NCBI RefSeq assembly: GCF_004104375.1
Contig: NZ_QOVM01000003.1
Coordinates: 62,001 to 126,000, forward strand
DNA length: 64,000 nucleotides
Reading direction: 5' to 3'
Source of the DNA: Leeuwenhoekiella aequorea
GTDB lineage: Bacteria > Bacteroidota > Bacteroidia > Flavobacteriales > Flavobacteriaceae
Shown here: positions 1 to 9,168 of the stretch, one piece after another
Layout of the letters: the number at the start of each line of letters is the position of its first letter
Position numbering within the stretch: the first letter of the stretch is position 1
Notes under the pieces: model-generated
What the model saw: the letters and a program-made list of their open reading frames with translations, nothing else
Databases searched by the model: none
Told to the model about the DNA's origin: nothing
Position numbers and translations under genes: made by a program

Positions 1-2126
1 CCTTGAGGCCGTAATTTTCTTAGTTTCTGAAGCTGGTCTGCAGAGGGTTTTCCCACTGTAGGAGCACTACCTGCAATAGGTTTCTTTAATCGAAGTTTAC
101 TTTTATCTGGTTCCCCAAAAATATCTGTATCTACTAATGGTTTGTATCTGTAAGACTCCATTGGTGTTTGAATATCTAGGAAAGATTCATCAATTTCTTC
201 TATAAATCGACTAGGTTCAGCATCTATTAATTTCCCCCATCGATAGCGTGATTCGGTATACGTTAAATATGCTTGATGCTCGGCACGCGTTAAGGCTACA
301 TAAAACAATCTGCGTTCTTCCTCGAGTTCACTTCGCGTATTCATACTCATTCCGCTAGGAAATAAATCCTCTTCCATTCCTACAACAAAAACATACGGAA
401 ACTCTAATCCCTTAGCTAAGTGTATCGTCATCATAGACACGCGATCTACATCATCGACCTCTTTATCGAGATCTGTCGCTAAAGCAACATCTTCTAAGAA
501 TTCTGCAAGTGAACCGGTCGCATCTGCAACTTCTTTCTGTCCTTCTACAAAATCCCGAATACCATTAAGTAACTCTTCAATATTTTCTATACGTGCGATT
601 CCTTCCGGGGTTCCATCCTTCTTTAATTCTTGAAGTAATCCGGTTTTTCGTGCAACTTCTTCCGCAGTTACAAAAGCATCAGCGTTTTCAGCGGTGATCT
701 GAAAACTCTTAATCATATTTACAAAATTATAAAGCTTGTTTTTTGTGCTGTTATTAATTTGTATCTCGATGTGCTGGATATTTTCCATCACTTCAAAAAT
801 TGATTTATTGTATTGCTTAGAAGCAATAACAAGTCGATCTATGGTAGTTGCTCCTATTCCTCGAGCGGGAAAATTAATAATGCGCTTTAAGCCTTCCTCA
901 TCATTGGGATTTGTTAATACGCGCAAATAAGCGAGTACATCTTTAATCTCTTTACGTTGATAAAATGATAAACCACCAAAAATACGATAGGGAATCTCTC
1001 GCTTACGCAAAGCATCTTCCATTGCACGAGATTGGGCATTAGTTCTATATAAAATGGCAAAGTCACTTGGCTTAAGCTGCTTATTCATTTTTTCTTCAAA
1101 AATGGTACTTGCAACGTAGCGCCCTTCTTCCCCATCTGTAAGTGATCGATGAACAATGATCTTAGGACCATTGTCATTTGCAGTCCATACAATTTTATCC
1201 AACTTCGTTTTGTTATGCTCAATAACCGAATTTGCTGCCTCCACAATATTCTTTGTAGAACGGTAATTTTGCTCCAGACGATAGACTTTTACATCCTCAT
1301 AATCCTTTTGGTAATTTAAAATGTTATTGATATTAGCTCCACGGAATGCATATATACTCTGACTATCATCACCTACTACACAAATATTTTGATAGCGGTC
1401 TGCAAGTGCTTTTACAATTAAATATTGAGAATGGTTTGTATCCTGATACTCATCTACTAGTATATATTGAAAACGCTTTTGATATTTTGCAAGAACCTCT
1501 GGGAATCGCGCTAAAAGTTCGTTAGTACGTAGTAATAAATCATCAAAGTCCATTGCACCTGCCTTAAAGCAACGGTCTACATATTCCTTGTATATATCAC
1601 CCATTCTAGGCTTTTTAGCCATTGCATCAGCTTCCATCAATTCCGGATTTTGATAATAGGCTTTTACCGTTATCAGACTGTTTTTAAAAGAAGATATACG
1701 ACTATGAACTTGTTTGTATTTATAGATATCCTTATCCAATCCCATTTCTTTTATAATAGCAGAAATAAGCCGTTGAGAATCCTGACTATCATAAATAGTG
1801 AAATTAGGAGGAAAGCCTAAATGATGTCCTTCAATACGAAGAATTTTAGCAAAAACGGAGTGAAAAGTTCCCATCCACAAGTTTTTTGCCTCACTGTTAC
1901 CCACGATAGTACCTATACGCGTTTTCATCTCGCGGGCAGCTTTATTGGTAAATGTGAGTGACAATATATTAAATGCATCTACACCTTGTTGCATTAAATA
2001 TGCAATACGCATAGTAAGTACGCGTGTCTTACCAGAACCCGCACCAGCTATTACCATCATTGCACCATCTTTTTGTAAAACCGGTGCACGCTGTGCGTCA
2101 TTTAATCCTTCTAAAAGTGCCTCCAA
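1..2126 (-). CDS. UvrD/PcrA-type ATP-dependent DNA helicase (3' end beyond window)
   Basis: Superfamily 1A 3'-5' DNA helicase of repair and replication. The reverse strand reads open across the whole interval. The N-terminus carries the Q-motif region (LNDAQRAPVL) and Walker A GAGSGKT near residues 28-34. DEYQDT (Walker B), GDDSQSIYAFRG, the QNYRST motif, YRTNAQSR and, near the C-terminal side, VALTRAEHQ follow, as in UvrD/PcrA. About 708 codons are inside the window; the family is usually 750-790, so only the C-terminal tail is missing. No ATG lies between the upstream in-frame TAA and the conserved start, so the TTG at 2126 (giving MEALLEGLNDAQ) is the best start. Which family member (UvrD, PcrA, Rep) cannot be settled here. 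It is transcribed divergently from the DsrE-like gene. Confidence 0.93.
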   Translation of the reverse strand, partial: MEALLEGLNDAQRAPVLQKDGAMMVIAGAGSGKTRVLTMRIAYLMQQGVDAFNILSLTFTNKAAREMKTRIGTIVGNSEAKNLWMGTFHSVFAKILRIEGHHLGFPPNFTIYDSQDSQRLISAIIKEMGLDKDIYKYKQVHSRISSFKNSLITVKAYYQNPELMEADAMAKKPRMGDIYKEYVDRCFKAGAMDFDDLLLRTNELLARFPEVLAKYQKRFQYILVDEYQDTNHSQYLIVKALADRYQNICVVGDDSQSIYAFRGANINNILNYQKDYEDVKVYRLEQNYRSTKNIVEAANSVIEHNKTKLDKIVWTANDNGPKIIVHRSLTDGEEGRYVASTIFEEKMNKQLKPSDFAILYRTNAQSRAMEDALRKREIPYRIFGGLSFYQRKEIKDVLAYLRVLTNPNDEEGLKRIINFPARGIGATTIDRLVIASKQYNKSIFEVMENIQHIEIQINNSTKNKLYNFVNMIKSFQITAENADAFVTAEEVARKTGLLQELKKDGTPEGIARIENIEELLNGIRDFVEGQKEVADATGSLAEFLEDVALATDLDKEVDDVDRVSMMTIHLAKGLEFPYVFVVGMEEDLFPSGMSMNTRSELEEERRLFYVALTRAEHQAYLTYTESRYRWGKLIDAEPSRFIEEIDESFLDIQTPMESYRYKPLVDTDIFGEPDKSKLRLKKPIAGSAPTVGKPSADQLQKLRKLRPQ

Positions 2127-2323
2127 AACAATTGATTTTTTAAGAAGTGAAAATTAAGGAATCTTGGCTTTTTAGAGGAATTACTAGCCATATAGTTATT
2201 AAGAAATATCGATTTGTTCTAAATTTAAGAGCATTGCCATTAATTGCTATGCAAATTTGAAATGCGAATCATTAAACGTAGCTTTAGATGAATTTTCAAT
2301 AACTTTAAGCTAACCTACAACTT

Positions 2324-2869
2324 ATGCGCTCCAGATTTCTACTTGTCTTAACACTATTACTTTGCTCATTTCTCAATACTAGCTTCGCGCAAGAGAAAAT
2401 TACTGGTTCGTTATTGAAAGAGTTTGGTGAAACCTATACTGTCCCTCAACCCGACATTCCTGTAGACACAACAGCAACCTATAGAGTGGTTTTTGATATA
2501 GCAAAATCTCCTGAAAACCCAGCTAAACTTAATCCCTATTTTAATACCGTTGCGCGTTTTTTAAATATGAATACTTCAGCAGGAGTTACCCAAGATCACC
2601 TTAAGCCGGTACTCGTAGTTCATGGAAGCGCGGCATTTGGATTATTAACTAATCAATATTATAAAGAAAAATTCGGTGTAGACAATCCTAACTTAAAGCT
2701 TCTGGAGCGGTTTCACGCATTAAATATTCCTATTGTACTATGTGGTCAAACTGCCGGTTCACGCGGTATTACTTCAGAAAAAAGATGGCAACATACACAA
2801 ATGGCATTATCGGCTATGAACGCACTTGTTTATTATCAAAACCTCAATTACGCTTTAATCTCGTTCTAA
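2324..2869 (+). CDS. Exported DsrE-family (sulfur-relay-like) protein
   Basis: 181-residue protein with a signal peptide (about 1-22, ending TSFA before QEK), so probably periplasmic. The core after residue 60 has DsrE/DsrF-like features: VVFDIAKSPENP, a KPVLVVHGSAAF strand-loop, and IPIVLCGQTAGSRG, where the single Cys sits at the position used by DsrE-like proteins. DsrE proteins relay sulfur or serve as small-molecule binding folds; exported versions are common in Bacteroidota with no proven function. It ends 9 bp before the M20 peptidase gene, so the two are probably co-transcribed. The family call rests on the fold-like pattern and the Cys loop; the role is unknown. Confidence 0.7.
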   Translation: MRSRFLLVLTLLLCSFLNTSFAQEKITGSLLKEFGETYTVPQPDIPVDTTATYRVVFDIAKSPENPAKLNPYFNTVARFLNMNTSAGVTQDHLKPVLVVHGSAAFGLLTNQYYKEKFGVDNPNLKLLERFHALNIPIVLCGQTAGSRGITSEKRWQHTQMALSAMNALVYYQNLNYALISF

Positions 2870-2878
2870 ACTTACATT

Positions 2879-4159
2879 ATGAAAAAACTCAACATTCTCA
2901 TTTTTATCATCAGCATAACCGCATTTGCACAATCACCGGATGCTTCAATAATGAAGGCTGCAGAATCTATCGAAGACAAAGTAATTAACTGGAGGCATGA
3001 AATTCACAAAAATCCAGAATTAAGTAATCGTGAATTCAAAACTGCCGAAAAAATTGCAGAACACCTCAAGTCATTAGGAATTGAAGTAGAGACGGGAATT
3101 GCCAAAACCGGAGTTGTAGGCGTACTAAAAGGAGACAATCCCGGTAAGGTTGTCGCCTTGCGAGCAGATATTGACGCTCTCCCCGTAACTGAACGAAACG
3201 ATTTACCGTTTAAAAGCACTGTTACGGCAAATTTTCTAGGCGCTGAAACCGGCGTTATGCATGCATGTGGCCACGATACTCACGTAGCCATTTTAATGGG
3301 TACTGCAGAAATTCTTGCACAACACAAAGATAAAATTAATGGTACTGTAAAGTTTATTTTTCAACCGGCAGAAGAAGGTCCACCTCCGGGTGAAGAAGGT
3401 GGTGCTTCCCTAATGATCAAAGAAGGTGTTTTGAAAAGCCCCGATGTCGATGCTATTTTTGGATTACACATAAATAGCGGAACCCCGGTAGGGCAAATTA
3501 ATTATAAACCGGGTGGCATAATGGCAGCTGTAGAACGATTTGTCGTTAATGTAAAAGGAAAACAGACTCACGGTTCACAGCCTTGGGGTGGAGTTGATCC
3601 GATATATATTTCCTCAAAAATTATAGACGGTTTTCAATCTATAATAAGCAGAGAATCTAATTTACTGGTAGAGCCTGCTGTAATTACTGTAGGAAAAATT
3701 ACGTCTGGTGTACGCTTTAATATAATTCCTGAAAGTGCAGAACTCATAGGTACGGTAAGAACTCTTGATCCTAAAATGCGCAAGCTTATCATACGTAGAA
3801 TGACTGAAATGGCAGAAGGTCTTGCCAAAGCATATGGAGGAAGCGCAACGATAGAATTTCAAAGTAATACGGCAATAACATATAATGATGAGAAGCTTAC
3901 TGAACAAATGCTGCCTACTTTAAAGCAGGTTGCTGGAGATACTAATGTAAATCTGGTTAAAGCAACTACTGGAGGTGAAGATTTTAGCTACTTTCAAGAA
4001 AAAGTGCCCGGCTTCTACTTTTTTCTGGGTGGTATGACACCTGGCAATACAGAGGCGTATCCCCACCATACTCCAGATTTCATGATAGACGATGAGGGTA
4101 TGTTGCTGGGTGTAAAAGTTATGAGTCAGCTTACTCTTGATTATTTAAATAAAAAATAA
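2879..4159 (+). CDS. Secreted M20-family amidohydrolase (hippurate hydrolase-like)
   Basis: Metal-dependent amidase/carboxypeptidase of the M20D type (hippurate hydrolase, N-acyl-amino-acid amidohydrolase, IAA-amino-acid hydrolase). 426 residues with a signal peptide (about 1-17, ITAFA). Metal-binding motifs are present: LRADIDALPV, ACGHDTHVA (Cys and His ligands), QPAEEG (catalytic and ligand Glu pair), GLHINS, TTGGEDFSYF, and the final His in YPHHTPDF. A dimerisation insert follows VNVKGKQTHGSQPW. It cleaves acyl groups from amino acids or similar amides outside the cytoplasm. It follows the DsrE-like gene by 9 bp, suggesting a shared transcript, but no functional link is known. The exact substrate cannot be told from sequence. 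Confidence 0.9.
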   Translation: MKKLNILIFIISITAFAQSPDASIMKAAESIEDKVINWRHEIHKNPELSNREFKTAEKIAEHLKSLGIEVETGIAKTGVVGVLKGDNPGKVVALRADIDALPVTERNDLPFKSTVTANFLGAETGVMHACGHDTHVAILMGTAEILAQHKDKINGTVKFIFQPAEEGPPPGEEGGASLMIKEGVLKSPDVDAIFGLHINSGTPVGQINYKPGGIMAAVERFVVNVKGKQTHGSQPWGGVDPIYISSKIIDGFQSIISRESNLLVEPAVITVGKITSGVRFNIIPESAELIGTVRTLDPKMRKLIIRRMTEMAEGLAKAYGGSATIEFQSNTAITYNDEKLTEQMLPTLKQVAGDTNVNLVKATTGGEDFSYFQEKVPGFYFFLGGMTPGNTEAYPHHTPDFMIDDEGMLLGVKVMSQLTLDYLNKK

Positions 4160-4297
4160 CTCAGTACCAGAAGCTACACTACTTTCATTTTAAACATATA
4201 ATGAGAAATGAAGCTAGAACGATCTCTTTATTGCAAAAATCACAATTTACCACACTAAATTTTAAAAAAGCATCAATATAGATGCTGATGAAAAATG

Positions 4298-4305
4298 TAA
4301 ATTTG
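4298..4305 (+). promoter_or_regulatory. Putative Bacteroidota -7 box (TAAATTTG)
   Basis: Exact match to the TAnnTTTG -7 element, ending 23 bp before the ATG of the glutamate-synthase-like gene. No clear TTTG -33 element was found at 17-23 bp upstream, so this is a half-site match. Confidence 0.4.
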
Positions 4306-4328
4306 GCGTTTGAAATTCAAACTTTTTT

Positions 4329-5942
4329 ATGAACGATATTTTTTTATTTCTATCTAATATACAGTGGTGGATTTATATTATTCTAGCATTAGCAATTATT
4401 GCAATTCGTGATGTCTTTTTCAATAAGAAACATATAATCACCCACAATTTTCCAGTAGTAGGTCATATTCGATATATGCTAGAAAGTATTGGCCCAGAAA
4501 TCAGGCAGTATATCGTTGCTAATAATCGCGAAGAACTTCCATTCAATCGCATCGAACGCGGTTGGATTTACGCATCTGCAAAAAATGAAAATAATTACGA
4601 GGGTTTTGGTACAGATCAAAATATTTACGAAGCCAATTATATTTTCATTAATAACGCAATGATGGCGTTTAAAGCTCCTCTAGATCATCCCAATTCTAAG
4701 AACCCGTATTTTTTACCCTGTGCTAAAGTCATGGGGTTACATAACAAGCGTAGAAAACCATATAGACCTGGATCTGCGATTAATGTTTCTGCAATGAGTT
4801 TTGGGTCTCTATCTGCTCGTGCAATTGCTTCCCTCAATAAAGGTTGCAAATTGGCTCACGCGTATCACAACACCGGTGAAGGCGGATTTTCTCCATATCA
4901 TAAACAAGGAGCAGATGTGATCTTTCAAATAGGAACTGGATATTTTGGAGTACGAGATGAATTAGGTAATTTTTCTATGGAAAAAATGGTGGCTTTGGTT
5001 GAAGCAAATCCAGAAGTAAAAGCTATAGAAATAAAACTATCGCAAGGAGCTAAACCCGGTAAAGGTGGTGTACTTCCTGCATCAAAAATCACACAAGAGA
5101 TTTCTGAGATTCGTCACGTGCCTATGGGTAAAGATGTTATCTCTCCTGCTACCCACGCTGCATTTGAAGGCGTAGATGGATTATTGCAATTTGTAGAAGA
5201 TATTGCGGAAGCTACAGGATTACCCGTGGGCATAAAGGCTGCAATAGGAAAATTACAAGATTGGGAAAAACTCGCTCAACTTATGGCGAAGTCTGGTAAA
5301 GGACCAGATTTTATTCAGGTTGATGGTGGCGAAGGCGGAACTGGAGCTGCACCTCCCAGCTTTGCAGATCACGTTTCTTTACCATTTGTTTATGCCTTTA
5401 GTGATTTATATAAAATATTTAAAAAGCACCACCTTACTGAGCGTATAGTTTTTATAGGCAGCGGAAAGTTAGGTTTACCTGCAAAAGGTGCAATGGCATT
5501 CGCAATGGGTGTAGATGTAATCAATGTGGCTCGTGAGGCTATGCTTTCTATTGGGTGTATTCAAGCTAAAGCCTGTCATAATAATACTTGCCCCAGTGGC
5601 GTTGCTACACAAAATAAATGGTTGCAATCTGGAATTAACATTGAAGATAAAGCAGTACGAACAAATTTCTATTTTAAAAATTTTAGAAAAGAATTAATTG
5701 AGATCACACACGCTTGTGGCTATGAACATCCCTGCCAATTGACGACAGAAGATGTAGATTTGACTCTAGGGGATAAAAACCTAACTCAAACACTTGCCGC
5801 TTGCTTTACCTATCATAAAGTTGAAGTTCCATTTGCAGGAATGAATGAAATTCTGGATTGCAAATATCTTGGTGGAAATTATGATAAAGAGACTGCCGGC
5901 AGAAAAAACAAAGTTGAAACTAAGAAAGAAGTGCGTTATTAA
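4329..5942 (+). CDS. FMN-binding glutamate synthase family protein (membrane-anchored)
   Basis: 537 residues homologous to the FMN/Fe-S synthase half of GltB, without the glutaminase or FAD subunits. A hydrophobic N-terminal helix (about 8-27) should anchor it in the membrane. Signature segments are GEGGFSPYH, QIGTGYFGVRD, EIKLSQGAKPGKGG, DGGEGGTGAAPP, and a Cys cluster CIQAKACHNNTCP that fits the 3Fe-4S ligands of glutamate synthase. Stand-alone proteins of this kind are widespread and their real reaction is not established; they may be oxidoreductases unrelated to ammonia assimilation. The next gene begins 3 bp after its stop, so translation of the two is very likely coupled. A TAAATTTG -7 box precedes it. 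Confidence 0.88.
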   Translation: MNDIFLFLSNIQWWIYIILALAIIAIRDVFFNKKHIITHNFPVVGHIRYMLESIGPEIRQYIVANNREELPFNRIERGWIYASAKNENNYEGFGTDQNIYEANYIFINNAMMAFKAPLDHPNSKNPYFLPCAKVMGLHNKRRKPYRPGSAINVSAMSFGSLSARAIASLNKGCKLAHAYHNTGEGGFSPYHKQGADVIFQIGTGYFGVRDELGNFSMEKMVALVEANPEVKAIEIKLSQGAKPGKGGVLPASKITQEISEIRHVPMGKDVISPATHAAFEGVDGLLQFVEDIAEATGLPVGIKAAIGKLQDWEKLAQLMAKSGKGPDFIQVDGGEGGTGAAPPSFADHVSLPFVYAFSDLYKIFKKHHLTERIVFIGSGKLGLPAKGAMAFAMGVDVINVAREAMLSIGCIQAKACHNNTCPSGVATQNKWLQSGINIEDKAVRTNFYFKNFRKELIEITHACGYEHPCQLTTEDVDLTLGDKNLTQTLAACFTYHKVEVPFAGMNEILDCKYLGGNYDKETAGRKNKVETKKEVRY

Positions 5943-5945
5943 ATT

Positions 5946-6464
5946 ATGAATGATATTTTAGATTTTTTTATTCCGGTATTGCCTGCCCTTGTCGTAGGTG
6001 GTCTGGCATATTATTTTTTTGATGGCTTTCTGAAAAATGAAGATAGGCGAAGACGATTTATACTGCATAAAGAATTTCAATCAGAAACACTTCCGCTGCG
6101 CTTACAAGCATATGAAAGACTTACTTTATTTCTTGAACGAGCAAATCTTATTCAATTATTAATACGCGTTAAACCTACCTCATCAGATAAAAAAAATTAC
6201 GTTGACTTGCTTATATCTCAAGTTCAGCAGGAATTTGATCACAATTTATCGCAACAGATTTATATGTCTGATGAATGCTGGAATATTATTAAATCATCAA
6301 AGAATACGTTAATTGCACAGCTTAGAAAACAAGTTTTAAATACAGAGACGACCTCTGCCGATGCACTACGTGAAAATCTAATAACCAGTTATTCTGAAGC
6401 AGAAGATCCAATATATGTCGCACTTTCTTATTTAAAAACGGAGGCTAAAGAACTATTCAGTTAG
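5946..6464 (+). CDS. Conserved membrane-anchored hypothetical protein
   Basis: 172 residues. One N-terminal transmembrane helix (about 8-26, IPVLPALVVGGLAYYFFDG) is followed by a charged segment (NEDRRRRF) and a helical cytosolic domain beginning LPLRLQAYERLTLFLERANL. The layout resembles a family of unknown function common in Bacteroidota (possibly the DUF7935 family; recalled, not verified). It starts 3 bp after the glutamate-synthase-like gene, which also has an N-terminal membrane helix, so the two products may act together at the inner membrane. No catalytic motif is visible. Confidence 0.75.
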   Translation: MNDILDFFIPVLPALVVGGLAYYFFDGFLKNEDRRRRFILHKEFQSETLPLRLQAYERLTLFLERANLIQLLIRVKPTSSDKKNYVDLLISQVQQEFDHNLSQQIYMSDECWNIIKSSKNTLIAQLRKQVLNTETTSADALRENLITSYSEAEDPIYVALSYLKTEAKELFS

Positions 6465-6546
6465 AACAAAAGCTATTATTTTGGAGTAAAGATTTTTTTG
6501 TGCAGTTTGCTTTGCTTCAAATTATAAATCAAAGAAATTAGTGAGG

Positions 6547-6578
6547 TTGCTCACTTTAAGAACACATTGCTAAGTTTG
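6547..6578 (+). promoter_or_regulatory. Putative promoter TTG-N21-TAAGTTTG
   Basis: TTG at 6547-6549, 21 bp spacer, and TAAGTTTG at 6571-6578, matching the Bacteroidota -33/-7 consensus. It lies 19 bp before the ATG at 6598. A second weaker -7-like TATTTTTG sits closer to the start. Confidence 0.5.
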
Positions 6579-6597
6579 TTATGCTATTTTTGATACT

Positions 6598-7116
6598 ATG
6601 AAAATTATACACTCCCTTTTTGTAGTTTTTCTTTCAGCTATATTTTCGAGCTCGTGTACCGAGCAGAAAGAAATGAGTTCTGTAAATCCGGTAAATTGGC
6701 AAAAACGAAGTGCAGAATTACCCACAAATGACTCTCTTACTAAAGCAAAGTCTTACTTAGGGATTTATTCAGAAATTTATAGTACATCAGAACATAATAC
6801 CCACGATCTTACTGTTACTGTAAGTTTACGCAATACAAGTGCAGAAGATTTTATATATCTTACCAAAGCAGCGTATTATAGTACTTCAGGCGAACTAATA
6901 CGTACTTATTTTGATTATCCTATATTTATAAAACCTCTAGAAACGGTAGATATAATCATTGAAGAATCTGATAATACCGGAGGAACAGGTGCTAATTTTA
7001 TAATAGATTGGCTTGATGATTCTGAGCTTACAGATCCTATTTTTGAAGCTATAATGATCTCTACACGTGGCCAACAAGGACTTTCATTTACCACGCAAGG
7101 AAAAAGAATTCAGTAA
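6598..7116 (+). CDS. DUF3124-like lipoprotein
   Basis: 172 residues with a lipoprotein signal: lipobox SSSC with Cys20. The mature part resembles DUF3124: LTVTVSLRNTSAEDFIYL, AAYYSTSGELIRTYF, PIFIKPLETVDIIIEESDNTGGTGANFIIDW, then EAIMISTRGQQGLSF. These small beta-sandwich-like proteins are found in bacteria with unknown function. Monocistronic by context, with its own promoter match upstream and 87 bp before the antiporter gene. The family name is from memory of the IEESDNTGGTGANF segment. Confidence 0.72.
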   Translation: MKIIHSLFVVFLSAIFSSSCTEQKEMSSVNPVNWQKRSAELPTNDSLTKAKSYLGIYSEIYSTSEHNTHDLTVTVSLRNTSAEDFIYLTKAAYYSTSGELIRTYFDYPIFIKPLETVDIIIEESDNTGGTGANFIIDWLDDSELTDPIFEAIMISTRGQQGLSFTTQGKRIQ

Positions 7117-7203
7117 TCTTCAGCATATAGAATTAATAGTATTTACATTATTTTCAACCGACTTTAGGCATTATGTCTATTTTTACGAATTAAAGCTCTC
7201 AAC

Positions 7204-8664
7204 GTGAATATCACCATTGAAAATATTGTTTTAATAGGCTCTTTACTACTTTTTATAAGTATTGTAGTAGGTAAAACCTCCTACAAATTTGGGGTTCCTA
7301 CTCTTCTTCTCTTTCTAGGTATTGGTATGGCCGCGGGATCTGATGGTATAGGTGGGATTATATTTGACGATATGGAGATCGCTCAATTTATAGGTATCGT
7401 TTCCTTAAACTTCATTTTATTTTCTGGTGGTCTAGATACGCATTGGTCAAGCGTAAAACCCATTCTTAAACAAGGTCTTCTGCTTTCGACTCTCGGTGTG
7501 CTTTTAACAGCAGTTACATTAGGCTTATTTGTTTTTTATTTAACCGACTTTACAATCTATGAAAGTCTATTATTAGGATCAATCGTATCGTCTACAGATG
7601 CAGCTGCAGTTTTCTCGATATTACGCTCAAAAAGTCTAGCTCTTAAGACCAATTTGAGACCTACTCTAGAATTAGAAAGCGGAAGTAACGACCCGATGGC
7701 CTATGTATTAACGATAGCCTTTTTAACGCTGGTCATTAATCAGGATCAAGGTATACTTTCGGTGATTCCCCTTTTACTACGTCAAATGATTGTGGGTGGT
7801 GTTGCCGGTTTTGTCTTCGGAAAACTGAGTAAGCTCATCATAAATAAAATCGAACTCGGTTTTGAAGGTTTATATCCCGTTCTCGTAATCGCATTAATGT
7901 TTATAACATTTTCTGCGACAGAATCTATAGGCGGAAACGGATTCTTAGCAATTTACATATGTTCTGTTTATTTAGGTAATCAAGACCTCATACATAAACA
8001 GACCATTCTCAAAATGTTTGATGGTCTTGCATGGCTAATGCAAATTGTTCTCTTCCTTACGTTAGGTCTTCTCGTATTTCCTACTCAAATTGTACCCTTC
8101 TTTGGGATAGGCATTGTGGTATCTCTATTTCTAATATTTATAGCCCGTCCTGTTGGAGTTTTTCTAAGTCTCGCCTTTTTTAAAATGAAATTGAAAAGAA
8201 GGTTTTATATATCTTGGGTTGGTCTGAGAGGTGCGGCGCCTATCGTATTTGCAACATACCCGCTACTAGCAGGTATAGAAAAAGCAAGTATTATATTTAA
8301 TATCGTATTCTTCGTATCGGTTACTTCTGTTTTAATTCAAGGTACAACACTGGGTATTGTTGCAAAATGGCTCGGTGTGGCATTACCAGAATCTAAGGAA
8401 ACTAATACAGATGTTGCTCGTTTTATCTCTGAAATTCCTAAAACAGCGATGAAAGAAATTGTTATAACGCCCCGATGTTACGCTGTAGATAAAAAAATTG
8501 TTGAGTTGGGTTTTCCTAAAACTGCAATTATTGCTATGATTAAACGCAATAATAAATACTTAACACCTAATGGATCTACGGTAATTAATAAGAATGATAC
8601 ACTCGTTGTTCTATCTGAAAATGAAGCAGGCATTGAAGAAGTTGAAGTATGCTTAAATAGATGA
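7204..8664 (+). CDS. Potassium/proton (CPA1) antiporter, NhaP/CvrA type with RCK-C domain
   Basis: 486-residue inner-membrane cation/proton antiporter. About 12 hydrophobic segments fill residues 7-395, with CPA1 hallmarks: FLGIGMAAGSDG, NFILFSGGLDT, SIVSSTDAAAVFSIL (conserved acidic ion-binding region) and ELESGSNDPMAY (Asn-Asp pair). The C-terminal 85 residues form a TrkA-C/RCK-C regulatory domain, ending with the KNDTLVVLSEN signature. This combination is typical of NhaP2/CvrA potassium-proton antiporters in pH and osmotic balance. The GTG at 7204 gives MNITIENIVLIGSL; no ATG lies close by. Confidence 0.9.
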   Translation: MNITIENIVLIGSLLLFISIVVGKTSYKFGVPTLLLFLGIGMAAGSDGIGGIIFDDMEIAQFIGIVSLNFILFSGGLDTHWSSVKPILKQGLLLSTLGVLLTAVTLGLFVFYLTDFTIYESLLLGSIVSSTDAAAVFSILRSKSLALKTNLRPTLELESGSNDPMAYVLTIAFLTLVINQDQGILSVIPLLLRQMIVGGVAGFVFGKLSKLIINKIELGFEGLYPVLVIALMFITFSATESIGGNGFLAIYICSVYLGNQDLIHKQTILKMFDGLAWLMQIVLFLTLGLLVFPTQIVPFFGIGIVVSLFLIFIARPVGVFLSLAFFKMKLKRRFYISWVGLRGAAPIVFATYPLLAGIEKASIIFNIVFFVSVTSVLIQGTTLGIVAKWLGVALPESKETNTDVARFISEIPKTAMKEIVITPRCYAVDKKIVELGFPKTAIIAMIKRNNKYLTPNGSTVINKNDTLVVLSENEAGIEEVEVCLNR

Positions 8665-8764
8665 TTTTGAAGGATTCAATACTTTTTTTTTCAAATAGCG
8701 AAAGATAAAATTATTAAACTTACGCAACCTCTTTCTAATTCTTACATCTGCTTTAAAATCACAA

Positions 8765-9163
8765 ATGAAATTAAAATTCATTTTATTGGCTATTGTAGCA
8801 TTTCTAGCATTGCAATGCTCAACTACTAAAGATACTGAAAATCAAGATTGCGAGAGCATTGCAGAAGCTGTCGTGATTGATGTTAAAGGTCAAACAGAAA
8901 CCGAGGTAAATAAAGACTTAATTTTAGAAGTATTCTTTCCGGTTACTAATGGCTGCGGTTTGTTTAACAAATTTATAGAAACCATAGATGGAAACACAAT
9001 AACCGTAAGTGTTGAAGCAATTTACAAGGGTTGTATTTGCACGATGGATATACCTACACGGATAGCTTCATACACTTTTACGCCTGCTGAAGCCGGGCTT
9101 TATGTGGTACGTTTTAAAAGTAGTTCAGATACATTTATCGAAAAGATCATTACGGTTAATTAA
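8765..9163 (+). CDS. Small hypothetical lipoprotein
   Basis: 132 residues with a lipobox ending LALQC (Cys18). The mature chain has four further cysteines (in QDCESI, NGCGLF and KGCICTM) and a beta-rich C-terminus (GLYVVRFKSSSDTFIEKIITVN) that looks like a small Ig-like or beta-sandwich fold. I do not recognise a named family. It stands alone, convergent with the patatin gene 5 bp away and without an obvious terminator between them. Confidence 0.75.
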   Translation: MKLKFILLAIVAFLALQCSTTKDTENQDCESIAEAVVIDVKGQTETEVNKDLILEVFFPVTNGCGLFNKFIETIDGNTITVSVEAIYKGCICTMDIPTRIASYTFTPAEAGLYVVRFKSSSDTFIEKIITVN

Positions 9164-9168
9164 CCTGC

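Noticed and set aside
8765-9163. Possible convergent overlap of the lipoprotein with the patatin gene
   Set aside because: The stops are 5 bp apart and do not overlap; no shared terminator could be defined.
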